From NCBI GenBank assembly GCA_003518475.1, contig DOYO01000023.1, positions 11,071 through 55,236 of the forward strand: a DNA stretch of 44,166 bases, read 5' to 3'. Of this stretch, positions 8,557 to 16,608 are shown piece by piece. How positions within the stretch are numbered: the first letter of the stretch is position 1; each line of letters opens with the position of its first letter. A program made the translations under genes and the position numbers. The DNA is from Acholeplasmataceae bacterium. Its GTDB lineage: Bacteria; Bacillota_I; Bacilli_A; Acholeplasmatales; Acholeplasmataceae. The notes below the pieces were generated by a model that worked only from the letters and a program-made list of their open reading frames with translations, did not search any database and was not told the origin of the DNA.

Positions 8557-8945
8557 AAAAAGCAACGAAGATCCTCGTGATCATCCTAGTTTTTTTAGTT
8601 GTTGTGGGATTTGGCATGTTCTATTTTTTTCAAAAGATTGAAACATCTTTATCGGAGCTATCAGCTATTGAAATCGAAGATATTGATTTAACACAAATCG
8701 ATGATGGTGTATATGAAGGTTCTTACTCTGTATTTCCTATATCGGTAGAAGTGAAAGTGACTGTTGTAAATCATATCATTACCGATATTGAAATCACTAA
8801 GCATGATACAGGTCAAGGTCAACCCGCAGAAGTCATTATTGATGACGTTTTGTTGGAACAATCCATAGATGTCGATATCATTCAAGGAGCAACCTACTCC
8901 AGCAAAGTCATACTTTTAGCGATAAAAGACGCATTAACTGTTTAA
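8553..8945 (+). CDS. Membrane-anchored FMN-binding (FMN_bind) domain protein
   Basis: The 130-residue protein has one N-terminal membrane helix (7-26) followed by an extracytoplasmic FMN_bind domain (51-128). The domain begins DGVYEGSY and contains ITDIEITKHDTGQG (77-90, read in two parts) and the flavinylation-type motif D-x-x-QGATYSS (Thr114). In this family FMN is joined covalently to the Thr of such a motif by ApbE; no apbE gene is in the window. Many family members take part in extracytoplasmic electron transfer (RnfG/NqrC-like domains and Firmicutes flavin-based extracellular electron transport). It overlaps the flavodoxin gene by 4 bases. A role in moving electrons between a cytosolic flavodoxin and the cell surface is plausible but inferred. 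Confidence 0.85.
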   Translation: MKKATKILVIILVFLVVVGFGMFYFFQKIETSLSELSAIEIEDIDLTQIDDGVYEGSYSVFPISVEVKVTVVNHIITDIEITKHDTGQGQPAEVIIDDVLLEQSIDVDIIQGATYSSKVILLAIKDALTV

Positions 8946-9081
8946 AATATTTTGAAAATCAAAGAAATCGACAAAGAACGCTTTCATAACTCATTTTTTC
9001 AGGCGTTAATGACATAAAATTGTAAGAATATGATATTCTATTATTGAGAATTATACTAAAATATGCAATACGAGGGAAAAG

Positions 9082-10938
9082 ATGAAAAAAACAAATATTG
9101 AAAGGTTAATTCAAATCTCAAAATATATGTTTTTTGATGCTATAGCAATCACAGTCACCTATTTTATGGCCATCTTCATGTTCATGGTCATTGAAGTTCC
9201 CTATGATCAAAACTCAATTATCTACGCACTCCCATTAGTTATCGTTTTCAAGTTAATTATTTTCTATTTTTCAGGCTTATACAAAATGCTGATTAATCAT
9301 GTCGGATTAGAGGATGTCATAAAGATTTCAATCGTTTCCGTTCTATCGAACGTCGTGATTGTCGTCTTCATAGCCATCACCAATGTCCAGTTCATGTATA
9401 AGTCGGCATATTTCTTTATCACGATTGCAGAAGTGGCATTGGTCACTCTTCCAAGAATCGCAAACCGCATCGTTGCTTACTTTAAAACCAATTTGGATTG
9501 GAATAGAGCTTTAGGCAAGAGAACGCTTATTGTTGGCGCAGGATCTGCCGGTGAGATGGTCGTTAAGGAAGTTTATAGAAATAAAGAATTAAACAATATG
9601 CCCATCGCTTTTTTGGACGATGATCCAAAAAAGATCGGAAATAGACTGACCGGCATTCAAATCATTGGTCCGATTGAAGATATCCAATTATTTATCGATC
9701 AATATCAAATTGAAGAAGTCATCATCGCCATCTCTGATTATCCAATTAAGAAGTTGAAGCACCTGATTGAATTGGTTGCAGCCAAGAACGTTAAGATGAA
9801 GAAACTATTATCCTTCACCGACATGGATAATAAAGACAGACCAAAAATCATCGATGTCAGAATCGAAGATTTATTAAATAGAGATGAAATCAAACTCGAT
9901 AGCACAGGTATTCAAGAATTTATTGAAGATGAAATTGTCTTGGTGACCGGAGGCGGTGGATCCATCGGCAGTGAACTCTGCAGACAAATCATCGAATTCA
10001 ATCCTAAACAGCTTATCATCTTTGATATCTATGAGAATAACGCATATGATATCCAGATGGAAATAGAAAGAAAATTTAAGAAGCTGAATAAGCCACTCAA
10101 TTTAAAAGTATTGATTGGCAGCGTCTATAATGAGAAGAGACTTGAAGAAGTGTTCAACACGTATAGACCAACCTTAGTGTTCCATGCAGCAGCTTACAAG
10201 CATGTCCCTTTGATGGAAGACAGCGCAGTTGAAGCAGTCAGAACAAATGTGCTTGGTACGCATAATACCGCGAAATTGGCAACGAAATACAACGTTAAGA
10301 AGTTTGTTTTGGTCAGCAGCGATAAAGCTGTCAGAAGCACCAATATCATGGGTGCGACAAAAAGATTCGCTGAACTCATCGTTGAAGAACAAAACAACCA
10401 CAACACATCAACAAAATTCTCAGCTGTCAGATTCGGTAACGTCTTAGGCAGCAACGGCAGTGTCATTCCGCTATTTAAGAAACAAATCGAAGATGGCGGT
10501 CCTGTTACAGTGACCGATCCTGAAATCACCAGATACTTCATGACCATTCCTGAAGCTGTTGGATTAATCCTTCAGTGCGCCGTTTACGCAAACGGCGGAG
10601 AAGTCTTTATTCTCGATATGGGCGAACCAGTCAAGATTAAGGATTTAGCTGAAAAGATGATCAGTTTGGCCGGATTTAAGCCTAATGTCGATATCAAGAT
10701 CGAGTATGTAGGTCTTCGTCCTGGTGAAAAGCTTTATGAAGAATTGATGATTGATCATTTGAATGAAACACATGATAAGACCAGTAATGATAAAATTTAT
10801 ATTGAAAAGCAGAAACATGTTGAAGAATCCTTATTGGATTTGGAACACATCAGGCTTTCATTTGAAGATCTATCCAATTATGAAGTTAAGAAGATGGTTT
10901 CAAAGATTATCACAACCTATAAAGTTAACGGAAAATAA
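9082..10938 (+). CDS. Membrane-bound nucleotide-sugar 4,6-dehydratase (CapD/EpsC/WbpM type)
   Basis: This 618-residue protein has the long-chain polysaccharide dehydratase architecture. About four membrane helices occupy residues 1-~125. A first Rossmann domain starts at TLIVGAGSAGEMV (~150). The catalytic SDR domain starts at VTGGGGSIGSE (~290). The active-site stretch SSDKAV...IMGATKR gives Asp414-Lys415, Met423 and Lys427. Met in place of the usual SDR Tyr is characteristic of WbpM-like enzymes. The likely substrate is UDP-GlcNAc, the first step to a 6-deoxy sugar in a surface polysaccharide. UDP-GlcNAc itself is made by the glmSMU operon 1 kb downstream. A -10 TATACT lies at 9052-9057 and CGAGGG precedes the ATG. 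The gene has its own terminator, so it is monocistronic. Confidence 0.92.
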   Translation: MKKTNIERLIQISKYMFFDAIAITVTYFMAIFMFMVIEVPYDQNSIIYALPLVIVFKLIIFYFSGLYKMLINHVGLEDVIKISIVSVLSNVVIVVFIAITNVQFMYKSAYFFITIAEVALVTLPRIANRIVAYFKTNLDWNRALGKRTLIVGAGSAGEMVVKEVYRNKELNNMPIAFLDDDPKKIGNRLTGIQIIGPIEDIQLFIDQYQIEEVIIAISDYPIKKLKHLIELVAAKNVKMKKLLSFTDMDNKDRPKIIDVRIEDLLNRDEIKLDSTGIQEFIEDEIVLVTGGGGSIGSELCRQIIEFNPKQLIIFDIYENNAYDIQMEIERKFKKLNKPLNLKVLIGSVYNEKRLEEVFNTYRPTLVFHAAAYKHVPLMEDSAVEAVRTNVLGTHNTAKLATKYNVKKFVLVSSDKAVRSTNIMGATKRFAELIVEEQNNHNTSTKFSAVRFGNVLGSNGSVIPLFKKQIEDGGPVTVTDPEITRYFMTIPEAVGLILQCAVYANGGEVFILDMGEPVKIKDLAEKMISLAGFKPNVDIKIEYVGLRPGEKLYEELMIDHLNETHDKTSNDKIYIEKQKHVEESLLDLEHIRLSFEDLSNYEVKKMVSKIITTYKVNGK

Positions 10939-10946
10939 CAAAAACG

Positions 10947-10973
10947 ACAAGGACGAGAGTCTTTGTTTTTTTT
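10947..10973 (+). terminator. Terminator of dehydratase gene
   Basis: An eight-base stem (10947-10954 with 10959-10966, one G-U pair) with a GAGA tetraloop, followed by eight T. Confidence 0.9.
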
Positions 10974-10983
10974 AATAAAAGAA

Positions 10984-11008
10984 CCTAGACAGGAGAGTTT
11001 TGTCTAGG
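10984..11008 (-). terminator. Hairpin ending the minus-strand coiled-coil gene
   Basis: CCTAGACA and TGTCTAGG (8 bases each, perfect) flank a 9-base loop. On the minus strand the hairpin is followed by a T-rich stretch. It lies 86 bases after the minus-strand stop, so it is the likely terminator, facing the plus-strand terminator at 10947. Confidence 0.55.
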
Positions 11009-11093
11009 CCTAAAAACCGTATTTTAGTTGAAGCGTTGATTCATGATCAATACTTTATTCATTGTAATCAGTATTGGGACACGCAAATGATTA

Positions 11094-11369
11094 TTATTTA
11101 ACGCTTTTATTATAAACTTTCAGTCTTTCTTCAGCAAGTTTCTTTTCTTCAATAGCATAACTCTTTTTGAATTCATATTCTTTACCTTTAAACTCTAAAT
11201 CATCAATCAAATCGTTGTATTTACAGATATCCTTTTCAGCATCAGCAACTTTCTTTTCCAGTTGATGTGGTTTGAAATTTGCGATTGCTTCTTTTGCATT
11301 TTCAAATTGCTTCTTGGTTTCTTCTTGTACTGCTTTAAAGCCACTTTCTAGTGATTCTCTTAAGCTCAT
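11094..11369 (-). CDS. Small coiled-coil protein of unknown function
   Basis: The frame encodes 91 residues that are mostly charged and helical (many Glu, Lys and Ala, no Cys, no Trp, no Pro apart from the FKPHQ turn at ~52-56). This predicts two long amphipathic helices or a coiled coil. There is no signal peptide or membrane segment. The start is supported by GGAGG seven bases upstream of the ATG, and there is a convergent hairpin downstream. I do not recognise the family. It stands alone between the dehydratase and glmS, transcribed opposite to both. The overlapping plus-strand frame in the same DNA has no such support. Confidence 0.65.
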   Translation of the reverse strand: MSLRESLESGFKAVQEETKKQFENAKEAIANFKPHQLEKKVADAEKDICKYNDLIDDLEFKGKEYEFKKSYAIEEKKLAEERLKVYNKSVK

Positions 11370-12026
11370 GTTTTACCTCCATGGAATTGCATGTCCCAAA
11401 ACTGTATCAACAACTGCATTTTACGTCTATTTGGCTCTATTTTCACATTCACATAATCTGGTAAGGAAAAGATGGTTTCTGAAGGGAATAACAGAGATTA
11501 TTTGTTATGTTTATGGTTTGATATTGAAGAATATTTGCATTTATGATTAACTTTATACACATATGAGAAAAATAATATTTCATAAATTTCAAAATATTTT
11601 TTGTTAAGAAGTTTGACTATAAATATTACACATAATGCGCATATAAAAAAGTCAAATTTTTCATGTATAATGTATTTTCAACGCAATTTTTTCATATTAT
11701 TACTCGTTTTTATAGAGATAAAAGGCTAAACAGTCACAATATTTGACTTAATTACCATATTTTTAATTCTATTTATTTCTAATATTTAGACTGCATACTC
11801 TGCAACTTTTTATACTAATCATGAATTGTTACAGTTTGTTCTGGTTGCATATGAACATACTTTCTACCTTCATAAAACGAAAAACAGATCATATTCTCCG
11901 TTCAAAAAAGTGAATTGTAAATAAAAATATAAAAACAAGCTTCATCATCTACTTTTTCAATTGTAAGAAGTACATTTGTTGCTAATTTATGATAAAATAT
12001 GTTGTAAACACTCAGGAGGACATCTC
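11370..12026. other. Long AT-rich gap between the coiled-coil gene and glmS
   Basis: About 650 bases with no supported gene. It contains TATAAT-like boxes and an inverted pair TTTGACT (11612-11618) / AGTCAAA (11650-11656) followed by T5. TTTGACT recurs near 11740. No glmS ribozyme consensus is recognisable upstream of glmS. Only the last ~35 bases (extended -10 and ribosome binding site) are clearly functional. Confidence 0.4.
11990..12019 (+). promoter_or_regulatory. Extended -10 promoter and ribosome binding site of glmS
   Basis: TGA-TAAAAT at 11990-11998 is an extended -10 without a good -35. AGGAGGA about 8 bases before ATG 12027 supports that start rather than the in-frame TTG at 11976, which lies upstream of the predicted transcript. 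Confidence 0.55.
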
Positions 12027-13808
12027 ATGTGCGGTATTGTAGGATTCATCGGCAATAATGATGCTAAAAAAATAGTTCTTAACGGTTTAACAAGACTCGA
12101 ATACCGAGGATATGATTCTGCAGGTATGAGTCTTTTTAACAATAGATATCAAATTTTTGACGTTTACAAAGATGAAGGTCGTGTAGCAAAACTGGTAGAA
12201 TCTACAAAAAACAGTTCTTATTCCAATATTGGAATCGGGCATACACGCTGGGCGACCCACGGAAAAGTGAATAAAGAAAATTCACATCCTCATTATTCAC
12301 AATCACGTCGTTTCATCATCGTTCATAATGGAGTCATTGAAAACTATCAACAACTTAAAGATCAATATCTATCGCATTCAACTTTCATCAGTGAAACAGA
12401 CACAGAAGTTATTGCTCAACTCATCGAGACATTTTCCCAAACATTAAATGTTGAAAATGCTATTATAACAACACTAAAACTTCTTCATGGTTCATATGCG
12501 CTACTTGTTTTAGATTCCATGGATCCAGAAAAGATCTACGCAGCCAAATACAAAAGTCCTCTTATTGTAGGCAAAGGACCTGAAGGTATCACAATAGCAT
12601 CTGATCTTATGGCTCTAGTGGGCTATAGCGATGATTATCATGCTTTGGATGATAAATCGTTCGTCATCGCAACCCGCGATGATGTGCGTGTTTTTAATCT
12701 TAACCATGAATTGTTACCTCTGCATTTAAAAAAGATTGAAATAGATAATGCTGACACCGAGAAGGGTGAATTTGCACACTACATGCTTAAAGAAATTCAT
12801 GAACAACCTGCAGTTCTCCGCAGAATTGCTTCCAATTACTTTGATAAAGATAAGTCCTTGATTGACCCACAAATCATTCAATCGATTAAAGATTCTGATC
12901 GAGTCTATATCCTAGCAGCAGGAACATCCATGCATGCTGGTCTTATTGGTAAACAGTTATTTGAAAAGATGGCTTCAATACCAGTTGAAATTCATATCGC
13001 TTCAGAATTTGCTTATCAAAAACCTCTTCTTTCAAAAAAACCTTTCTTCATCCTCGTCACGCAAAGCGGTGAAACCGCTGATTTGCGTGCATGCTTAGTT
13101 GGAATCACTGAACAAAACTATAAAACGCTGACAATCACCAATGTTCCTACCTCAACGCTTGCAAGAGAAGCGACTTATTTTTTACAACTCTTTGCTGGTC
13201 CTGAAATTGCAGTAGCTTCCACGAAGGCATATGTGGCTCAGGTTGCTGTTTTAGCGATTCTCGCTTATGAGCTCTCATCAAAAAATGTCAATATCAAATA
13301 CGAATTAGGGATTGCTGCCGCAGCTATCGACACATTTCTAGATAGTCAAAAGCTTATTGATATTGTTCGCGAAAAGTTAACGCATCGTAATTGTTTCTAT
13401 ATCGGTAGAGGTTTAGATTACTTTGTAGGTCTTGAAGCATCATTAAAGCTTAAAGAAATCTCTTATATACAGACAGAAGGATTCGCTGCAGGAGAGTTAA
13501 AGCACGGCACCATCGCTTTAATCGAAGAGGGAACACCAGTCATCGCCTTAATCTCAGATCCACATATCAGTGGAAACACAAGAAGCAACCTAAAAGAAGT
13601 TCAAGCACGTGGAGCGAATACGCTTAAGATTGTCACTGAAGCTGTTCAACAAAAGAATGATGAAATCGTTCTCCCGAACGTCCATCCACTTTTAACACCA
13701 CTCATCATGGTTGTTCCAACTCAATTAATCGCTTATTATGCAGCTTTAGAACGCAGTTATGATATTGATAAACCAAGAAACCTAGCTAAAAGTGTTACAG
13801 TTGAATAA
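12027..13808 (+). CDS. glmS: Glutamine-fructose-6-phosphate aminotransferase (isomerizing)
   Basis: This 593-residue enzyme makes glucosamine-6-phosphate from fructose-6-phosphate and glutamine. The start is fixed by MCGIVGFIG, because Cys2 must become the N-terminal nucleophile of the glutaminase domain. Other glutaminase motifs are RLEYRGYDSAG and GHTRWATHG. Two SIS isomerase domains follow: AAGTSMHAGL and VTQSGETADLRA (~300-350), then GRGLDYFVGLEASLKLKE. The C-terminal DKPRNLAKSVTVE is the classic GlmS ending. Length is normal. It is the first gene of glmS-glmM-glmU, which make UDP-GlcNAc, and lies 26 bases before glmM. Unlike many Firmicutes glmS genes it has no recognisable glmS ribozyme in its leader. 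Confidence 0.97.
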   Translation: MCGIVGFIGNNDAKKIVLNGLTRLEYRGYDSAGMSLFNNRYQIFDVYKDEGRVAKLVESTKNSSYSNIGIGHTRWATHGKVNKENSHPHYSQSRRFIIVHNGVIENYQQLKDQYLSHSTFISETDTEVIAQLIETFSQTLNVENAIITTLKLLHGSYALLVLDSMDPEKIYAAKYKSPLIVGKGPEGITIASDLMALVGYSDDYHALDDKSFVIATRDDVRVFNLNHELLPLHLKKIEIDNADTEKGEFAHYMLKEIHEQPAVLRRIASNYFDKDKSLIDPQIIQSIKDSDRVYILAAGTSMHAGLIGKQLFEKMASIPVEIHIASEFAYQKPLLSKKPFFILVTQSGETADLRACLVGITEQNYKTLTITNVPTSTLAREATYFLQLFAGPEIAVASTKAYVAQVAVLAILAYELSSKNVNIKYELGIAAAAIDTFLDSQKLIDIVREKLTHRNCFYIGRGLDYFVGLEASLKLKEISYIQTEGFAAGELKHGTIALIEEGTPVIALISDPHISGNTRSNLKEVQARGANTLKIVTEAVQQKNDEIVLPNVHPLLTPLIMVVPTQLIAYYAALERSYDIDKPRNLAKSVTVE

Positions 13809-13834
13809 TCTTTATTTGAAGGGTGAACAGTAAT

Positions 13835-15142
13835 ATGGGAAAATACTTTGGTACAGATGGAATCCGAGGAGTTGCCTTTGAAAAACTAAATGCAGAACTC
13901 GCCTTTAGAGTTGGCCAAGCCATTTCTAATGTCTTAAAGTCTTCTACAGTCGTCATTGGCATGGATACGAGAGAATCATCACCGATGTTAGCATATAGCA
14001 TCGCAAATGGCATTCTATCCTCAGGATATGATGTTTTATTTGCTGGTGTTGTATCAACACCGATGATTGCTCACTACTCAAAAAAGAATAGTTTGGTCGG
14101 TGTCATGATTACTGCATCTCATAATCCATTTATGGACAATGGTATCAAGATTTTTAATAAGGGATTTAAGATGCTTGATGAAGATGAACTGATGATCGAA
14201 GATTTTATCGATCATGGCAACCCATTGATTAAAACATTTGGAAAAATTACGCTTTCAGATGATGTTAAGAAAGAATACCTGAACATTTATAATCAATTTG
14301 ACTTAAAACCGACTTCACTCAAGATTGGATTTGATAGCGCCAATGGCGCAACCTATCAAATCTCCAGAGAAATTATAGATAAACTTAATCCTGCTTCCAT
14401 CCAAATCAATGGTCAACCTGACGGAAGAAACGTCAACGTTGATTCCGGTTCAACCCACCCTGAGGCAATCATCAATCTTGTGAAATCTAAAAAGCTTGAT
14501 ATTGGATTCAGCTTTGATGGTGATGGTGATAGAATATTAGTTGTAGATAGTCAAGGCACACCTTATGATGGTGATATGCTTATCTACATCATAGGAACAT
14601 ACTTAAAGAAGACTAACAAACTCAACCATGATACAGTCGTTTTAACCAAAATGAGCAATCCTGGCATTTTAAAAGCATTATCTGATCAAAAGATCAAATA
14701 TTCTTTAACAGATGTCGGTGATAAGTACGTCGCTGATGAAATGCTTACCAAAGGATATACCATCGGTGGAGAATCATCTGGTCATATCATCTTATCCCAT
14801 CTTCTCCATTCAGGTGATGGACTACTTGTAGCTATTTATCTCTTACATATCCTATATGAATTGAACAAAAAACTACCTGAACTTATCAAATCAGTAGTAC
14901 TATACCCAATTAAAACAATCAATATCAAAAATATCAACAAAGCAGTCCTTAAGAAGGATTCAGTCATCTCAAAAGTTACTGAAACCAAAGTAAAATTAGG
15001 TCCTAACTCTTTACTACTCGTCAGACCAAGCGGCACTGAGCCGCTTGTCAGAGTTACAATCAGTTCCAAAGATCCAGTTCTTATGAATGAATTAGCAAAT
15101 CAATTGGTATTATTTATCCAAAAGGAAGGTGAAACGTTATGA
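13835..15142 (+). CDS. glmM: Phosphoglucosamine mutase
   Basis: The 435-residue enzyme converts glucosamine-6-phosphate to glucosamine-1-phosphate. It opens with the invariant GKYFGTDGIRG. It has the phosphoserine loop TASHNP (Ser95), the metal loop DGDGDR and the C-terminal phosphate-binding loop RPSGTEPLVRV. Start 13835 is preferred over the in-frame GTG at 13823: it matches the family N-terminus, and AAGGGTGA (13819-13826) is then a well-placed ribosome binding site. It overlaps glmU by 4 bases (ATGA), so the two are translationally coupled. This is the second step of UDP-GlcNAc synthesis. Confidence 0.96.
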   Translation: MGKYFGTDGIRGVAFEKLNAELAFRVGQAISNVLKSSTVVIGMDTRESSPMLAYSIANGILSSGYDVLFAGVVSTPMIAHYSKKNSLVGVMITASHNPFMDNGIKIFNKGFKMLDEDELMIEDFIDHGNPLIKTFGKITLSDDVKKEYLNIYNQFDLKPTSLKIGFDSANGATYQISREIIDKLNPASIQINGQPDGRNVNVDSGSTHPEAIINLVKSKKLDIGFSFDGDGDRILVVDSQGTPYDGDMLIYIIGTYLKKTNKLNHDTVVLTKMSNPGILKALSDQKIKYSLTDVGDKYVADEMLTKGYTIGGESSGHIILSHLLHSGDGLLVAIYLLHILYELNKKLPELIKSVVLYPIKTINIKNINKAVLKKDSVISKVTETKVKLGPNSLLLVRPSGTEPLVRVTISSKDPVLMNELANQLVLFIQKEGETL

Positions 15143-16515
15143 AGAAATACGCTTTAATCCTCGCTGCAGGCAAGGGAACCCGCATGCGTACTGAACTCCC
15201 AAAATGCGCTTTTCCAATTTTAAAGAAACCCATGATTGAATACATCATTGAAAACATTGAAAAGAGTACAATTGATGAAACAGTTGTTATTGTCGGTCAT
15301 AAGAAAGAAGTCCTAGAAGACCTTTTAGGTGACCGAGTCACCTATGCCTATCAGGCTGAACAGCTTGGCACAGGCCATGCAGTCTTATCAGCAGCACCTG
15401 TTCTAGAGGATAAAGAAGGAACTACCTTCATTCTTCCTGGAGATATGCCTTTGATGGAATATCCTTTGATGAATAAAATTTTACGCGCTCATGAAGAAAT
15501 GGGTAATGATTTGACGATTGTCTCGATGATTATGGAGTATCCCAAGGGGTATGGCCGTATCGTCCGTGACGAGTACGGCGAAATCACTGGCATCGTCGAA
15601 GAAAATGACTGTAATGATTCCCAAAAGCTGATTCAAGAAGTCAATTCATCTGTCTATATCGTCAATAACAAGCTTTTATTTGAATATGTCAAGAAGATTA
15701 AGAGGAATGAGCGTAAAGGCGAATTCTATCTAACTGATATCGTCGCTTTAATGCATCAGGAACAAAAGGTCAATACCTTTATCGTCCGTAATCCAATGAT
15801 TACCATGGGTATCAATGATCTTTATGGCATCAGCATCGCAGAAAAATTCTTACGTGATTCCATCAATAGAGGTCATATGCTTGCCGGTGTATCCATCGTC
15901 AACCCAGAAACAGTCACAATCGGTCATAACGTCATCATTGAAGAGGGTGTTTGGATTTATCCGAACACAACCCTGATGGGCCATACCATCATCAAAAAAG
16001 GTGCGATGATTGGACCAAACACTGAAATTGTAGATTCTCTCATCCATGAAAAAGCTGAAATCAGACATAGTATCGTCTTAGACTCAGAAGTCGGTGAAAA
16101 TACAACCGTTGGACCATTCGCTCACTTAAGAGGACATGCTGTGATCGGTAAGAACAACCGTATCGGTAACTTCGTTGAAGTGAAGAAGTCATCTACGGGT
16201 GAAGGCACGAAAGCAGCACATCTTATTTACCTGGGAGATTCAACTATCGGTAAGAACGTTAACTTCGGATGTGGATCTGTTACCGTGAATTATGATGGTT
16301 TGAAGAAGCACCAAACCGTCATCGGCGATGACGTGTTCGTTGGATGTAACGTGAACTTAGTTGCTCCAATCAACATCGGAGATCGTGTGTTCATTGCGGC
16401 TGGTTCAACAGTGACTCAAGATATTCCATCTGGCGCTCTTGCTATCGCCCGTAACCGTCAGATTAATAAAGAGGATTACGCGAAGCATTTTATTAAACCA
16501 AAAGAAGACAAATAA
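15139..16515 (+). CDS. glmU: Bifunctional GlcN-1-P acetyltransferase / GlcNAc-1-P uridylyltransferase
   Basis: This 458-residue two-domain enzyme finishes UDP-GlcNAc synthesis. The N-terminal uridylyltransferase has the nucleotide loop LAAGKGTRM (8-16), QLGTGHA and GDMPL. The C-terminal half is a left-handed beta-helix of hexapeptide repeats (~250-440) with the acetyltransferase features AHLIYLGDS, GCGSVTVNYDG and IAAGSTV. Length equals that of the family. In wall-bearing bacteria UDP-GlcNAc feeds peptidoglycan; here the visible consumers are surface-polysaccharide genes. The gene ends in a strong terminator whose 3' arm contains the glnA -35 box. Confidence 0.97.
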   Translation: MKKYALILAAGKGTRMRTELPKCAFPILKKPMIEYIIENIEKSTIDETVVIVGHKKEVLEDLLGDRVTYAYQAEQLGTGHAVLSAAPVLEDKEGTTFILPGDMPLMEYPLMNKILRAHEEMGNDLTIVSMIMEYPKGYGRIVRDEYGEITGIVEENDCNDSQKLIQEVNSSVYIVNNKLLFEYVKKIKRNERKGEFYLTDIVALMHQEQKVNTFIVRNPMITMGINDLYGISIAEKFLRDSINRGHMLAGVSIVNPETVTIGHNVIIEEGVWIYPNTTLMGHTIIKKGAMIGPNTEIVDSLIHEKAEIRHSIVLDSEVGENTTVGPFAHLRGHAVIGKNNRIGNFVEVKKSSTGEGTKAAHLIYLGDSTIGKNVNFGCGSVTVNYDGLKKHQTVIGDDVFVGCNVNLVAPINIGDRVFIAAGSTVTQDIPSGALAIARNRQINKEDYAKHFIKPKEDK

Positions 16516-16532
16516 GTTAATCAATTGTAAAG

Positions 16533-16568
16533 AATGTCAATATTTATGTATTCGTATTGACATTTTTT
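16533..16568 (+). terminator. glmU terminator, overlapping the glnA promoter
   Basis: A perfect 10-base stem (16533-16542 with 16555-16564), a 12-base loop and T6. The 3' arm contains TTGACA, which is the -35 box of glnA. Confidence 0.9.
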
Positions 16569-16585
16569 ATTTATAATTGTAAAAT
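16557..16585 (+). promoter_or_regulatory. glnA promoter
   Basis: Consensus TTGACA (16557-16562), exactly 17 bases, TAAAAT (16580-16585). The -35 lies inside the glmU terminator stem. The inverted repeat here does not have the GlnR/TnrA spacing (TGTNA-N7-TNACA), so no GlnR box is called. Confidence 0.8.
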
Positions 16586-16608
16586 TCTTCTTGAAAGAGG
16601 GGTTTATT

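Noticed and set aside
10194..10547. 117-residue minus-strand frame inside the dehydratase gene
   Set aside because: It lies wholly opposite the conserved SDR active site, so it is a shadow frame.
11272..11550. 92-residue plus-strand frame overlapping the small coiled-coil gene
   Set aside because: It has no Shine-Dalgarno and half of it is antisense to a gene that has one; composition is unremarkable.
11850..12026. glmS ribozyme upstream of glmS
   Set aside because: The conserved core and the cleavage site spacing could not be recognised; the leader is short by the -10 box placement.
16533..16564. GlnR/TnrA operator before glnA
   Set aside because: The TGTCA/TGACA arms are far more than 7 bases apart and form a terminator stem instead.
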